In this document: positions 36,336-47,919 of the stretch, one piece after another
Layout: the number at the start of each line of letters is the position of its first letter
How positions within the stretch are numbered: the stretch's first letter is position 1
Origin: Panagrolaimus kolymaensis
Taxonomy: Eukaryota > Nematoda > Chromadorea > Rhabditida > Panagrolaimidae
NCBI GenBank assembly: GCA_028622995.1
Contig: JAJQJQ010000073.1
Location: 434,001-498,000 of the forward strand
Length of the DNA stretch: 64,000 nucleotides
Direction of reading: 5' to 3'
The notes under the pieces: model-generated
What the model saw: only the letters and a program-made list of their open reading frames with translations
The model's database searches: none
Told to the model about the DNA's origin: nothing
Made by a program: the position numbers and the translations under genes

Positions 36336-36701
36336 TATGGTTAAAGGATGAAGCTTTCGCCTGAAATGAATAATATTAGTAAGAATGAAAATTAGAAAAT
36401 ACAAAGGAAAAGCACGACAACAGAATCAGCAAAAAGCAAATGAAATGTTAGTCTAACACGCAGAAAAATTAATGGATTATACCCGGATATCACTTATTAC
36501 TATTACCAAAATCGACTATGTGGATTAATTAATGCTGGTAGAAAAGATAAAGTTAAAAAACAAGGACTAAATTAACAAAAATTCTTCAACACTAAACCAT
36601 TCTTCCGTTAAAAACCAAAAGAGAAATCAAGCTATGTATTCCAAACATCCTTAGCTTTTTATAAAAAATGTATCAATGCTAAAGTAATAACAACTTCAAA
36701 C

Positions 36702-36950
36702 TAGGGTTGTCGAATTTCCCGGGAAATGGGAAAATGGGGAAATTTCCCGGGAGATTTCCCGGGAATTTTCCCGCTACAAACCTTCACAAAGTCTTACAAA
36801 GTTTAACAAAGTTATAGCAACTTTTGCAAGACTTTGTTAGACTTTGTGAAACTTTGTAAGGGTTTGTAGCGGGAAATTTCCCAGCAAAAATCGGGAAATT
36901 CCCGGGAAATTCCTGGGAAATTTCCCGGGAAATCTTTTTTGACAACCCTA
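36702..36950. mobile_element. hAT-type MITE (TAGGGTTGTC ends, CCCGGG words)
   Basis: 249 bp with ends TAGGGTTGTCGAATTTCCCG and CAACCCTA and an exact 8-bp duplication CTTCAAAC at 36694-36701 and 36951-36958. The subterminal parts are arrays of the palindrome TTTCCCGGGAAA. The centre is a second inverted pair built from ACAAAGTCTTACAAAG / CTTTGTAAG. The element has no coding capacity. Confidence 0.92.
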
Positions 36951-37269
36951 CTTCAAACATTACTGACCAGCAACAACAAAGAAGCCAACAACATCGGCAA
37001 TATAAAAAAAGAGGATGGTTGATGAAGTTATTCAATTTTTCTAGTTGCAAAAAGTTGATGCAGCTAAAAAAACTGTAAGACTTTACTCTTTTCAAGATCC
37101 ACAAGAAAAGCGGGGAATTTGAACTTCTTCAATTTTTGCAACTTGTTTCAACTGTTCGGTATCTTGCTATAGCAATGGAAAAAAAGGTGTATCAAACTCG
37201 AATTACAACTTTGTAGTTTTATGAATTAATTTGTTAACCAAATATAACAAAAAAAAGTTTAAACAATTA

Positions 37270-38118
37270 TTATTTTAACAATGAACGTAAAAGATAAGGC
37301 ATTTTTATTGCATCACTTGTTGAAAATGATTTACCTTGATCGCCAGGTTTTCCTTTATCACCTTTAATTCCATGTAAACCTTTAGCTCCTATTTTCCCAA
37401 TACATCCATGTTTGCCATATTTTCCCTGTTTTCCTGGCATTCCTGTTGATCCTTTATTTCCACTTTTTCCTCGTGGTCCAACTTTGCCTGAGGGACCTTT
37501 AACACCAGCAGCTGGTGGACATCCACATGGTTTATGGATAGCTTGGGCTTGTTTTCCTGGTAATCCATTGGACCCATTAACACCAGGTTTGCCATTTCTT
37601 CCTGGAATTCCTGGCTTTCCTTTAATGCAACATCTTCTTGGAAGTGGCGATAGTGGTGGTGATGGTGGTGGCATTTGCTGGGATGGATCAAAATCATAAT
37701 TATCAAATCGACGAGAGCGATTCAATTTTAACGCGTTAATATTATTAGTAAATTCAACAATGTATCGTTCAATTTCTATTAGTGATCTCTGAAAAAAAAC
37801 ATATTTTTGAAAATTCAAAGAACAAATTCATATTGGATAAACCATTTTAACTCCAAAAGTTCATTTGCAATTCAAAGCTATGAAACCTACCGAACATTCA
37901 CTAATTCCATGATATAAATGATTGCTCGATGATTTAACATTAGTTGCAATAGATGGAATAGAAAATAATAAAGAAATTAAAGAAATAAACGATAAAATTA
38001 ATGAGAAGTTTATAATCCATTTAAATACACGCTCCTTGGATTCATCATTATGGTCAATTTCATCTGATGTTCTTGTCCATGGTTTAGGTAAATAAACAAA
38101 TGAATTATTCAATGACAT
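37270..38118 (-). CDS. Cuticle collagen
   Basis: Nematode cuticle collagens are secreted, trimerise and are cross-linked in the exoskeleton. Two exons: 37891-38118 and 37270-37788, about 249 aa. The N-terminal part has a single hydrophobic anchor (FSLILSFISLISLLFSIPSI) preceded by charged residues. Next comes a Cys pair before the first Gly-X-Y block (RRCCIKGKPGIPGRNGKPG), an interruption with CGCPPAAG, and a second block (VGPRGKSGNKGSTGMPGKQG ... KGDKGKPGDQGKSF). The triple-helix parts are unusually rich in lysine and carry an internal Cys (HGCIG). It is a little shorter than typical family members of about 290-320 aa. Confidence 0.93.
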
Positions 38119-38649
38119 TTTTTTTGCAGCCACATACACAAGGACGTTTGTCGATTTTTTTTAAGTTGCTGGTAGATGTGAAATAAATGTGTTGCTCAAT
38201 TTCATTTCAATTGAATGAAAACAAAATTGTTGCGCTAAAACTGAACAATGGATCCTTGGATAATTATTACCTTTTTTCGGATGACAAAAATCTATCTAAC
38301 CTACCAAAAAGAGAAGCAATTTTTTTGCTTGCATAAGAAAGAAAAAATGACCCATATCTAGTTATGTAAAACTAATATTCTCACAAATGAAGAAACAAAC
38401 TTTTGTGCAAGAAAAATGTGTAAATAGCTTGATGAAACAGAAGCTGCTCAATCACTTTCATGATTTTTCTTTATCGTTCACTTCTTTAGCACCTCTTCTT
38501 AACATAAAAAGCTATGATACATATGTACGACGATTATTTTGCTAAAAATGGTAAACAAAAGTCTGTATTATTCATGAATTTATTAAAACAAAAATTAACA
38601 ATATAATGAGTATCAAACGTTTAACAAAACAACAACCAAGCAAGAGATA
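38119..38649. other. Spacer with no gene seen
   Basis: 531 bp between the collagen start and the RPB6 stop codon. I see no element or frame worth naming; it must hold the RPB6 3' UTR and the collagen promoter. Confidence 0.6.
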
Positions 38650-39143
38650 TTACCAATCAGTAACATGTAATTCTTCTACCGACCAATCTTCATATGAGGA
38701 ATCCTAAACCAACGATGTAAAATTATTGAGACGACAATTCTAATCTGATCAACTTACAGGAAGATATCGACGAATGATAATAGGAACTTTTTGTTCTTTC
38801 AATTCTTTTCGAGCTATTTCAAGTGGATCTGTTTCACCTTCAAGTTCAACCATAACCGGAGCACCCATAGCAATTTGAAGAGCCCGTGTACCCAAAACTC
38901 TTGCACGTTCATATTTTGTCATAAATGGAGTTGTAACACGTTCTTGAGATGCGACCATTTCAGATGGCTAAAATGGCAATATTGATAAACTGATTTAACA
39001 ACTAAAGAATATACCTCAACTAATTGTACACGGTCTTTTTCATCTTCAGGTGCGTCAACATCAACATCATCGTCCATTTCATTATCTTCAGCATAGTCGT
39101 TATCATCAATCTCGTCCGCAACATATTCTTCATCGTCAGCCAT
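38650..39143 (-). CDS. rpb-6: RNA polymerase I/II/III shared subunit RPB6 (RPABC2)
   Basis: RPB6 is common to all three nuclear RNA polymerases and stabilises the clamp. Three exons: 39015-39143, 38758-38967 and 38650-38703, giving about 130 aa, the standard size. The acidic N-terminus ([20 protein letters not shown]) precedes the conserved core [40 protein letters not shown] and [10 protein letters not shown], ending [10 protein letters not shown]. All blocks agree with the family. A TTTTTTAG acceptor about 35 nt upstream of the ATG suggests trans-splicing. Confidence 0.97.
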
Positions 39144-39817
39144 TTTGTTGTTGTTGTTTGTGGTTTAAAAGTAAGATCTAAAAAATACATAGTTTTTAGA
39201 ATATATTCTGGAAATATTTACGCGCAAATAAATCAAGAGTAATTTAAATTTAGAAAAAAAAATTTACGAGAAATGTTTGAAAGAGAAAACGATTTCAAAA
39301 TAAAGCTAGCAATTTTTTTTGAGAAGATAAAAGTTTTGTATGTTGAAAACATTACACCAAGCAAACTCGACCTCTGCGTTTGCAAAGCAAAAGCTTTCAT
39401 CCATTTTTTGGATTTTTGCATTCGAATTTATGCATTAGACTTGACACTTTTGCGTTTGGAATTAGATCAGTTAGAATTTTTATAACCTCGTGCTTTATTA
39501 TGCTCTTTAATTGTTCATACTCGTTAACCTCAGCTATTTTTTTAAAAATGCGATCATTCAGCTACAAAAGATACTTTAATATCGGGTATTGAACTTTATT
39601 AGTAAAAAAAATCAGTTTTACTTTCATTCTTCGAGTTTGAAGAATGACATCAATAGGTTATGATAAAAACAAAGCCTAAAGAAAATGCAAATTTATTAAA
39701 AAGAAAAACAATCAAAGACAAGCATACACAATTTTAACATGGAATAAAACAAACAGGTAAACAAAAACTGTACAACAATTTTTAAATCACACACGTTCAT
39801 AAAACATATAGCGAAAT
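39144..39817. other. Spacer with no gene seen
   Basis: 674 bp between RPB6 and the 3' end of gamma-tubulin. Overlapping plus-strand frames at 39273-39592 have no homology, splice support or coding-like composition that I can see. Confidence 0.55.
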
Positions 39818-41522
39818 TTAATCATCTTGTTTTTCATCATTTCTCATTCCAGCATTACAATATTTCCATGGATCAGCATAAGCTTTTCGTAATTCATCAA
39901 CCGTATTCCTTGCTTCAACCATTGGATCCATGCTTTCCACAAAATATTCTTCTTTCTTGAAATTGTTGATATAAGCTTTGTTTTTGAACATTGTATCAAA
40001 TTGATGAAGAATGCTTGACAGAGTCTTCTCAAAGTTGGAATGGTTGAGTGCAAGAATAGCAGAACGATTTTTAGCTTTTGGATAGCTGAGTTGATAGTCG
40101 ATATCATAGAACGGAATGAGTGAAGTTCTGAAAAAGAGACATGTTAGTAAGCAATAGCAACATATTTAACAAGTAATGAAAGTGTAACATTAGTCTCATC
40201 GAATCAAATATAGCAAGATACATACCCATATGGCAATTTCATATTTGTTGATTGAATACTATTTCTCACTTCTGCTTTGTTGATGTCACCTTGAAACATT
40301 GCTAAACCAGCTAATAAGCAATCAGTTTGAGTTGGAGAATACTTGTAGAAAGTGCTTGTTAACATCGAATCAGAGCGAGAAAGTAATCTCATCAAATGCT
40401 GTGGAGTCGTTTGTTGACAATATCGTGGATCAGATGGCGTCATTGGTGCAACTCCTGAAAACTAACAAAATTATATAAAGAGAGAAAGAGAATTACAAAG
40501 CTTACCGCATTGAACAAAATGTAATGGTCTTACAGGACAAAGATGTGCAGATAGATTGAATAATGATACAGCATTTGGTGAGCCAAAACGTTTGGGAGCT
40601 GTTAATCCCGCCATAATTCGTCCAATAATCGAGTTGATATCCTTCATCGATGGATGTTTATTATGCATTTTGACCATAGCATTCTTTGTAATTGCTTCAT
40701 TATCAAATACAGTAACCATTTGAGCACATTCAATAAGACGTTTCAAAGTTAAAATAGCATTGTATGGTTGAACAACGACATCAGATCCTGAGCTTGGAAA
40801 CACTGAATATGTTTGAACAAGTTGCTTAGAACCAAAGCTAAAAAGAAAGGGTTTAAAGATGCAAGAGGATATGAGAACGCTTACCATTCACCAAGTTTTT
40901 CAAGAATCCATGATCCCAAACCAGATCCAGTTCCACCAGCAATTGAATGTGAAAGAGTAAAACCATCAACTTTGTCAGATATTTCCAGTTCAGATTGAAT
41001 AACATTTAATATTTGTTCACCAAGTTCGCTATCCCTAAAAGTTTACAAGGATTAGTGAGAAGTTTCCAACATTAATGAAAACTAACTGATTGAATCCAGC
41101 ACCATAACCTGCAGCCCAATTGTTGCCAGCTCCACCACCAGAATGAAACACTCTTTCAAGGTTGAAGATTTTTCCAAATTCAGCATTTAACGTTGAATTG
41201 ATAACACGAGGTTCAAGATCAATTAACACAGCACGAGGGATATATCGAGCATCATCAGCCTGAAAAAAAGAAAATGATTTTAGTAACACATTTTCGATTC
41301 ACAACTCATACGACTAGCTTGTAAGGCTATATCATAACATAAAAAAACGGAAAAAGATTTTACCTGAGAAAAATATGTTGAGCAATTATCATCATGAGTT
41401 CGTTCAGAAGTTGCATAACCATCAATTCCAATACAATGTTCGATGCATATTCTTTTCCAAAATTCATTACCAATTTCATTACCACATTGACCAACTTGAA
41501 TTGATATAATATCACCTGGCAT
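39818..41522 (-). CDS. tbg-1: Gamma-tubulin
   Basis: Gamma-tubulin nucleates microtubules at centrosomes as part of the gamma-TuSC. Starts [20 protein letters not shown] at 41522; the product is about 440 aa in several short-intron exons. The class is fixed by [20 protein letters not shown] (beta-tubulin differs here), [16 protein letters not shown], the GTPase loop [10 protein letters not shown], and [20 protein letters not shown]. The C-terminus [20 protein letters not shown] aligns with the gamma-tubulin end rather than the acidic alpha/beta tails. Divergence from vertebrate gamma-tubulin is high in the middle region, as is common in nematodes. The start lies about 825 bp from the divergent plus-strand gene at 42348. 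Confidence 0.94.
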
Positions 41523-42347
41523 AATTCTTTCTTCTTCTTTTTTTCGGTCTGTATTTAATGTAAAATAAAAGGCAACAGGAGAAAAAAAGCGAGAGATGGA
41601 TACAAACAAAAAAAACGAAGAAGAAAAAAATTGAGATGAAAAAAGCCCGCGCAAGTTTTTTTCTGGCAAAAAGGAGGCAGTAAGCCAGAGAAAAAAAGAG
41701 GCAATGGAAAAAATTTTGTTTGATGGAAAGCAAATAAATTTTTTGTAAATGGCTAAACTTCTTTTTTCGAAGCATCCTCATATTTTTAATAACATAATAA
41801 TCTCTAACATGTTCAATGTTTTTGAGCTTCAAATAGTCTATCTACGTATCTACCATTCACGTTTGAAGTCCTTTTTTGTTAAACGCTTGTTTTTGGCGGC
41901 AATCATTTTTAAACAATTTTTTTTATACCGAGGCAATGAATGAATGTTTACCTTGTTTTGTATATGTTCATTGATAACCAACCAATCGACCAATCTAAAT
42001 TTTTTGTTAGCTCTTTTTTTTAACCTATTTTGAATCTTTTATTAATACTCTTTTTTCTAATCTAATCATAAGCTTTTATTAGTTCCATGTCTTTTAACAT
42101 TTATTTTAACCCCAAATTTAGAGATTACCAACATTCATTAAACTTTTTCCTCACTATTTATACAAGTCCACCTCGAACTTTGGTTATTTTTTTTGATATT
42201 TTCTCAAGTTTTTTTTTAAGATTTTTGCAACACGCACGAAGCTAAATTTTTTTTTTTTTTTTTTTGAAAAGCCGTATCACAACTCGAATATTTTTATTTT
42301 ACTTTTTGGGGATAATAATTATTTCACACTTTCAGCATTTTTATGAA

Positions 42348-45300
42348 ATGGCTGCTGCAGCCTCATACATTCCTTATTTTGAAAAGTTTCCTGAAACTTA
42401 TAAGCGAGTAGTTATTGAATTGTTTGATAAAATAGCTGAACCAAACACGAGCATTTTAAAAAAACTTAAACTTTTTGATAAATTTTCTGAAAAATTTACA
42501 ACTATCCCAGAAATATGGAATTATCGACTGCAGTAAAAAAAATTTAAATTTTTATTCTGTGTTTTACAATTAAAAATTATTGGTTTATAGAATAGCTGCA
42601 GATGATGTCCGAAATCAAAATCATTATCAAAGCGTAGCCCATACAGTTTATTATCGAATTTTAAAAAATGTTTTTCAACATTTATATCATGAAAATTTAG
42701 CTCAAATTTTTATTGAAAAAAATATTTTAAGCTTTGATTTTGTAAGTCTTTAGTTTATCTATTTAATTTTAAAACTCCTTAACGATGATGCTGAAAAAAA
42801 AATTAATAATGGTTTTTTGATTTTTGTTTAAAAATCAAAGTTTACCATAACCCAAAATTTTTTCTTCCAAAGAAGGAAGGCTTTATCGAATATATTTATT
42901 TATTTTTCTTGATTTTTATATTTTGTAGGCACCAAAATTAAAAAAAGTAATATATTGGCCATTTTATGATGAAGTTTATTGGCGTTCAATATATCATGAA
43001 AATAGCAGAATTTCAATACCCAAAACATATTTAACTTGGCCACATTGGAAATTGAGAGATATGTATCGACTTTATAATGAATTTTCTTTATCCCCTTTAT
43101 CTAAAATTGAAATGGAAAAATATAAAAAAGCTGTAAATTTATTCGATCGTTTAGTTAAATTTGAAAATGATGACGAAAAATGGCTTCATTGTTTATTGGA
43201 AATTAAAGACGATAATGATTTCATAATTCAAAATCTTGCATGCAGAATAGGAAAATTTCCATGGAATCAAAATTTATGGAAAATTAATATTATAATTATT
43301 AAAGAAAAAAATCCAGAAGTAAGTTTTTTTTGAACATAAAAAACTGATAACTGGATAAAAAAAATTAGGAAGATTTTGAAAAACCGCAGAAAAATGGTAA
43401 ACAAAAAAATTTTTCGAAGCACGAGGAAAAAGAATATCTTTTTTCGTCTGCCACATTAATTTGATTCGTTTTATTTATTTTTTGCTCTTCTTGTTTAAAT
43501 TTTTCTGCTTTAAATTGATTTCGAACTTTAAACGTTCCTTATAAGGTTCGTATTAAAAATCCATTGCCCTTTATTGTGGCTTTGAAAATTATAATTTTGG
43601 AAAGCTTTTGCTTTATAGCAAAAGCATATTTTTATTTTATTTTGAGTGTCAAAATTTTTCTTATTTCTAATTCTTATTTGAAAAAAGAAAGAAACTTAAT
43701 TTATGAGGATTTTTTTCAAATTAGATTATTTTAAAATCTATCTGTATTTTTTGCAAAACATTGTTTTTTGTTTTAGGAAGCTTTAGAAGTTTATCGAAAA
43801 TATTGCCGATTATTTATCGAAGATTTTCAAGCAAGACAAGAATATCAAAATTTAATTATTGAAAAAGGAAATAAAGGCATATCCGTTCAAGATTCATGGG
43901 CGGATTTAATACAAATTTATTCTGATTTTGGTTCAACTGAACAAGCGTATAATTTATTTGATGCTGTTATTGCCAAAGCATTGCAGCGACCTTTATTAAA
44001 AGTAACATTTCGAACAAAAACAGAACTTTCAAGGAATTTAAAAATTTTTAAAGAATCATTAAAAAAATATCAAGATGGAATTATTGGTTTGGCTTCTTTA
44101 ACGGCACCGGTCGTCGTCGAGTCAAGTGAAGGAGAAATTGTTAAAACTAGGAAACGAAAACATCCAACAACATCAAAATTGAAACCAATAACTTTCAAAA
44201 ATAATAATAATTCTTGCTTTTTTCCCCAACGTTTTTCACTTCCATCAACAATTATTCATTATATAATTAAATTTGCGAGACATCCATCCAAAACAAAGCT
44301 ACTTTTTAGTTCCAAATATTTTTATTCTAAACAACCTTATATTCCATGCCATAGAATGGAAAGTACAAACAGCAAAACAAAATTTATTGAACATTCGATT
44401 CAACTAAATAAAAATGATATAAATAATTTAAATTTACTTAAAAACCTTTACATTACTAATGGCCTTTATTTTACTTCTTCTTATTTAGGGATGGGCAAGA
44501 GCTTCAAAAACGTTAGTGTTCCCCGCCTTTTTTTTCGTCCATCTCTTTTTTTTCAAGCGGGTGACGGTAGAATTTTTTTGTTAGTTTTATTATTTATTTC
44601 CTCATGACTATAATATGTAATTTTTAACGCTGATTTTAAATATGTAGCTGTAAAATAAGTTGTTGCTTCAAAGTTGCAAAATATATACATTTTTGGCTCG
44701 TTTTCCCATATTCCGTCTTATTCCGTCAAGGTGCTTATACCATCGGATAGAGAATTTAATTTTACATATATAGAAAAAATTACAACTTCCCGAAACTTCC
44801 CGATCCCATTCATTTTAAAGAAAAACCAATATACTAACGTAAAAATTCCTGAAAAAATGCTTTTTTGATATTAAAAAACTAGTGGCATTCTGCGTCAAAA
44901 GGGAAAAGCGCCTTTGATGAAGTGATGCAAAAGTGTCACCTGGACGAAAAAAATTTGATTTTTAGAAATTTCAATCGCGTTTTTCATATACATTTTAATT
45001 GGCTTTCATTTTTTCGTTAATACAAAAGTTATTTCAAATGAGCTAACGTATCTTTTGAGATAGAAACCAAAAAATTCTGTCGATTCTGAAAAAAACGCTG
45101 CCCATCCCTATTCTTATTCTCAGGAAATTCCATTTGATCGAAATTATTTACAAAATTTGTTATCTAATATTTATAAATTTGATGGAGCGTTTATTAAAAT
45201 TATTGATCAAAATATTACATGGAAAGATTATTGCTTTTTAACTAATTCAAATCGAGTTGAAAGTTTACACTTATGTAATACATCAATTATAAGTGATAAT

Positions 45301-45867
45301 GAAAAAATGATTCCAATCCCAATTGAAGAAATTATTTCAAAAATTCCTAATGCTTTTTGTATTTAGTAAGTTTGTTTCTTAAAAAAATTGCAGAAATATT
45401 TTTTTAGCATTTCCAAACATGTCCCTTTAACTTTTCAAACTGCTTCAATATTAGCAAATTTAAAAAGAAAATGTCAATTCACCCGATTTTCATTAACCGA
45501 TATTGATAATACTTTGGAAGTTGGAGATTTTTGCAAATTTTTAGATGTAAGTTTTTATTTTATTTTTCAAGAATGTGTAAAAAATAACTAACTTTTTGGA
45601 TAGCATAAAAATGCATATATTTTTTAAATCACCTTCAAATTCAGAAATTTTTTACCAAAACAATGGTTCGAAAATAATTCCAATAAGCATCGCTTTATTC
45701 TATTTTATTTTTTTTTTCAGAAAAACATTGAACCTCGATGCCATCTTACAATTTGTTTCAAAAATACTATGCCAATGGAAGAAAAAGAAATATTCAATTA
45801 TTCTGTTAAAAAACTTTTCACTAAATTTTCCAAAAATAAATGTCCCATTTACAAAAATTATCACTGA
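42348..45867 (+). CDS. Composite gene: helical protein joined in frame to a nematode-specific domain, interrupted by a hAT element
   Basis: Exons 42348-42532, 42591-42741, 42929-43318 and 43777-44511 are followed, beyond the transposon, by 45124-45365, 45408-45546 and 45721-45867. The N-terminal part (MAAAASYIPYFEKFPETYKR ... ALEVYRKYCRLFIEDFQARQ ... QAYNLFDAVIAKALQRP) looks all-helical; HAT/TPR-like repeats are possible but unproven. Without any stop, intron or new Met, the frame passes through a basic linker (TRKRKHPTTSKLKP) into a different block: FFPQRFSLPSTIIHYII, LLFSSKYFYSKQP, LYITNGLYFTSSY and, after the element, NLLSNIYKFDGAF, IIDQNITWKDYCFL and CHLTICFKNTMPMEEKEIF. That second block resembles a divergent F-box-like family expanded in panagrolaimid nematodes (from memory). 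Either a true fusion, or two genes whose boundary I cannot see. Confidence 0.5.
44486..45110. mobile_element. hAT-type element inside a coding frame
   Basis: 625 bp with ends TAGGGATGGGCA and TGCCCATCCCTA and an exact 8-bp duplication TTCTTATT at 44478-44485 and 45111-45118. Removing the element and one duplication copy leaves a seamless reading frame (...FTSSY then SQEIPFDRNY...). So the insertion site is, or was, coding. A GTTAGT donor just inside the left end (44512) and TTATTCTCAG in the right flank (ending 45123) are both phase 0, so splicing could remove nearly the whole element while keeping the frame. Confidence 0.88.
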
Positions 45868-45922
45868 ATTTAAAACCATTTTTTTGTTTTGTTTCATATT
45901 TAAAAAAACTTTTTTATTTCAA

Positions 45923-47158
45923 TTAATTAGAAAATTGTGAACAACAAAATGAACTTGAAAAAACTTTTGTTGAATCTAAAACATTTACAAAATAAAAGCA
46001 ATCATTTTTAGCGGTAAATTGAAAGCCTTCTTCCATTAAAGTTTGATTTCCTCGAATAATCAATCGACCGGAAATAGCTTCATAATTTGTTCCATTTGCT
46101 GTTGATAAACCAAGAAGGAATAAGAATTTATTATCTCCATCAAAATATGGAAAAATGCAAGTCATTCCAGCATTGGCATAACTGAAAAAGATTTATTTAT
46201 CCATTTTTAAACTTTCATTTTAGAAAGCAGAAAAATATTTATTAAAAAGAATGTTCAGGACCTTTTTTTTTCAGTGTTATTTACAATAACAATATTTTTA
46301 TTTCAAATTTTTAAAAGCCTTTTCCTTACCCTCCACATTGCCAAAAATCATTTAATGCTAAAGTAACTGTAGCATCAGAAGGTCCCGTGAGCTTTCCATG
46401 AACAAATATATCTCCATCAGACATGGTATAATTATATTGAGCTGTAGCATAAATACTATAATTATCATCAGTATTATAAATGGTTGAACGACTTTGAAAT
46501 GCCGTACAAATTGGTGGATTTTCTGTTGTTAAATATGTTGGAACAAAAGACGTGCAACATTGAGTATATTGAATGTTGTATTTTGAGGAACTTGCTAAAA
46601 ATAATTTTTTTGAAGGAAAATAATTTAAAAAAACTTACACGATGAAGTTTCAGTTTCACATGGTTGATCTTGTGAAAATATGGAACCATAACCCATACTA
46701 AAACTTCGTTCATCAACAACTCCATAAAATAATATGGCTTCTGGGGTATCTCCATTTAAAAAGGTATAAGCTTGTAATAAAAAGGTTGAATTTTTAACAC
46801 GAAAATAACATCCATCCATATTATTATCATCGTTGTTGTTGTCAAAATTAATGCAATTTGTTAAAGTTCCATCAATATATGCTCCAATGCTTCGAAATGA
46901 ATATGCGCCATCATTCATGGATGAAATGGTTTTATTAGTCATAGAAATTTCATCATCACCCGTTCCATTTTCATTTTTATATACTTTTAAATCTGCATCA
47001 AATGTTAAAATCGTATTATTATTTGAAGCATCATAAATAATTGCTGATGTATGAATTGCATTGCATCTCATAGGCATAACATCTGCTGCAGCAGCAGCAA
47101 CAATAATAATTCCCATAAATGAAAGCAAAGTAAAAATAAGAAATATTCCAGAAACCAT
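45923..47158 (-). CDS. Secreted or type II membrane glycoprotein, unknown family
   Basis: Three exons: 46639-47158, 46330-46594 and 45923-46181, about 345 aa. The N-terminus is a signal-like hydrophobic stretch (MVSGIFLIFTLLSFMGIIIV then AAAAAD). Many N-glycosylation sequons follow (NNTI, NGTG, NKTI, NSTF and others), with regularly spaced cysteines and an internal similarity between the two halves: a Cys-containing segment followed by 'TVTLALNDFWQCG' or 'GCYFRVKNSTFLL'. No family is recognised. The stop codon lies only 55 bp from the convergent stop of the composite gene at 45867, so their 3' UTRs must overlap. Probably extracellular. Confidence 0.72.
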
Positions 47159-47919
47159 TTTTTTGTTCTTTGATGATTTTTAGGAAGTTAAATAAATAAT
47201 TGAAATATCCAGGTTTTTATAATAGCTAATGGGTTGGTTACACGAGAATGATGGAAGAAGAGGGTTAATTGAATTTAAAGCAAAAAAGATAAACTTTAAA
47301 TTTTTTTTCTTCACTTTGTTGTTGCTGCGTTACATACAAAAAAGATGCTTTTTTAGGTTAAAAAATAAAATAAAGGAAGTCGTAAAAATCTGTTAATGTT
47401 AGTTATCAGTAAACAATGAAAAAATAAAAACGATGACAATAAGCAATCATCATCATCGAATAAATATGTTAAGGTCAGAAGATGAGTAGTTGAAAAAAAG
47501 AATGAAAGTTATTCATGAACCACTTTTAAATTTTTTTAAATCAGGGGTTTATGAATTTGATAAAGCAACAATAACAACAGAAAAAGAATCAACAACAACA
47601 GATAACGATATGTATGCGGATCTTAGTTAAGACACGAAGATTGTGCCGAAAAGTTATAAGTGAAGAAATATCATTCGCAGCTTTTTATAACCAGCAATGA
47701 TGATGATTCATAACTAAAGAAACAAATAAAAAATTTTATTTGACAAATATTATTTTCCGCGACAACGAAATTAATGAAGATTTACCAATATTTTGCGCTT
47801 AAATTCTTTCAAAGCTGACTGACGTCTGTACTCCAAAATGTGAACAGATAAACAACTATTTATATTTAAAACAATTATACATACATAAATTATAAGAACA
47901 AAACAAAAAGGTTAAAGCT
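47159..47919. other. Spacer with no gene seen
   Basis: 761 bp upstream of the secreted glycoprotein and downstream of SURF4. It contains short direct trinucleotide runs (CAACAA, ATCATC) but no frame or element I can support. Presumably 3' UTR plus promoter. Confidence 0.55.
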
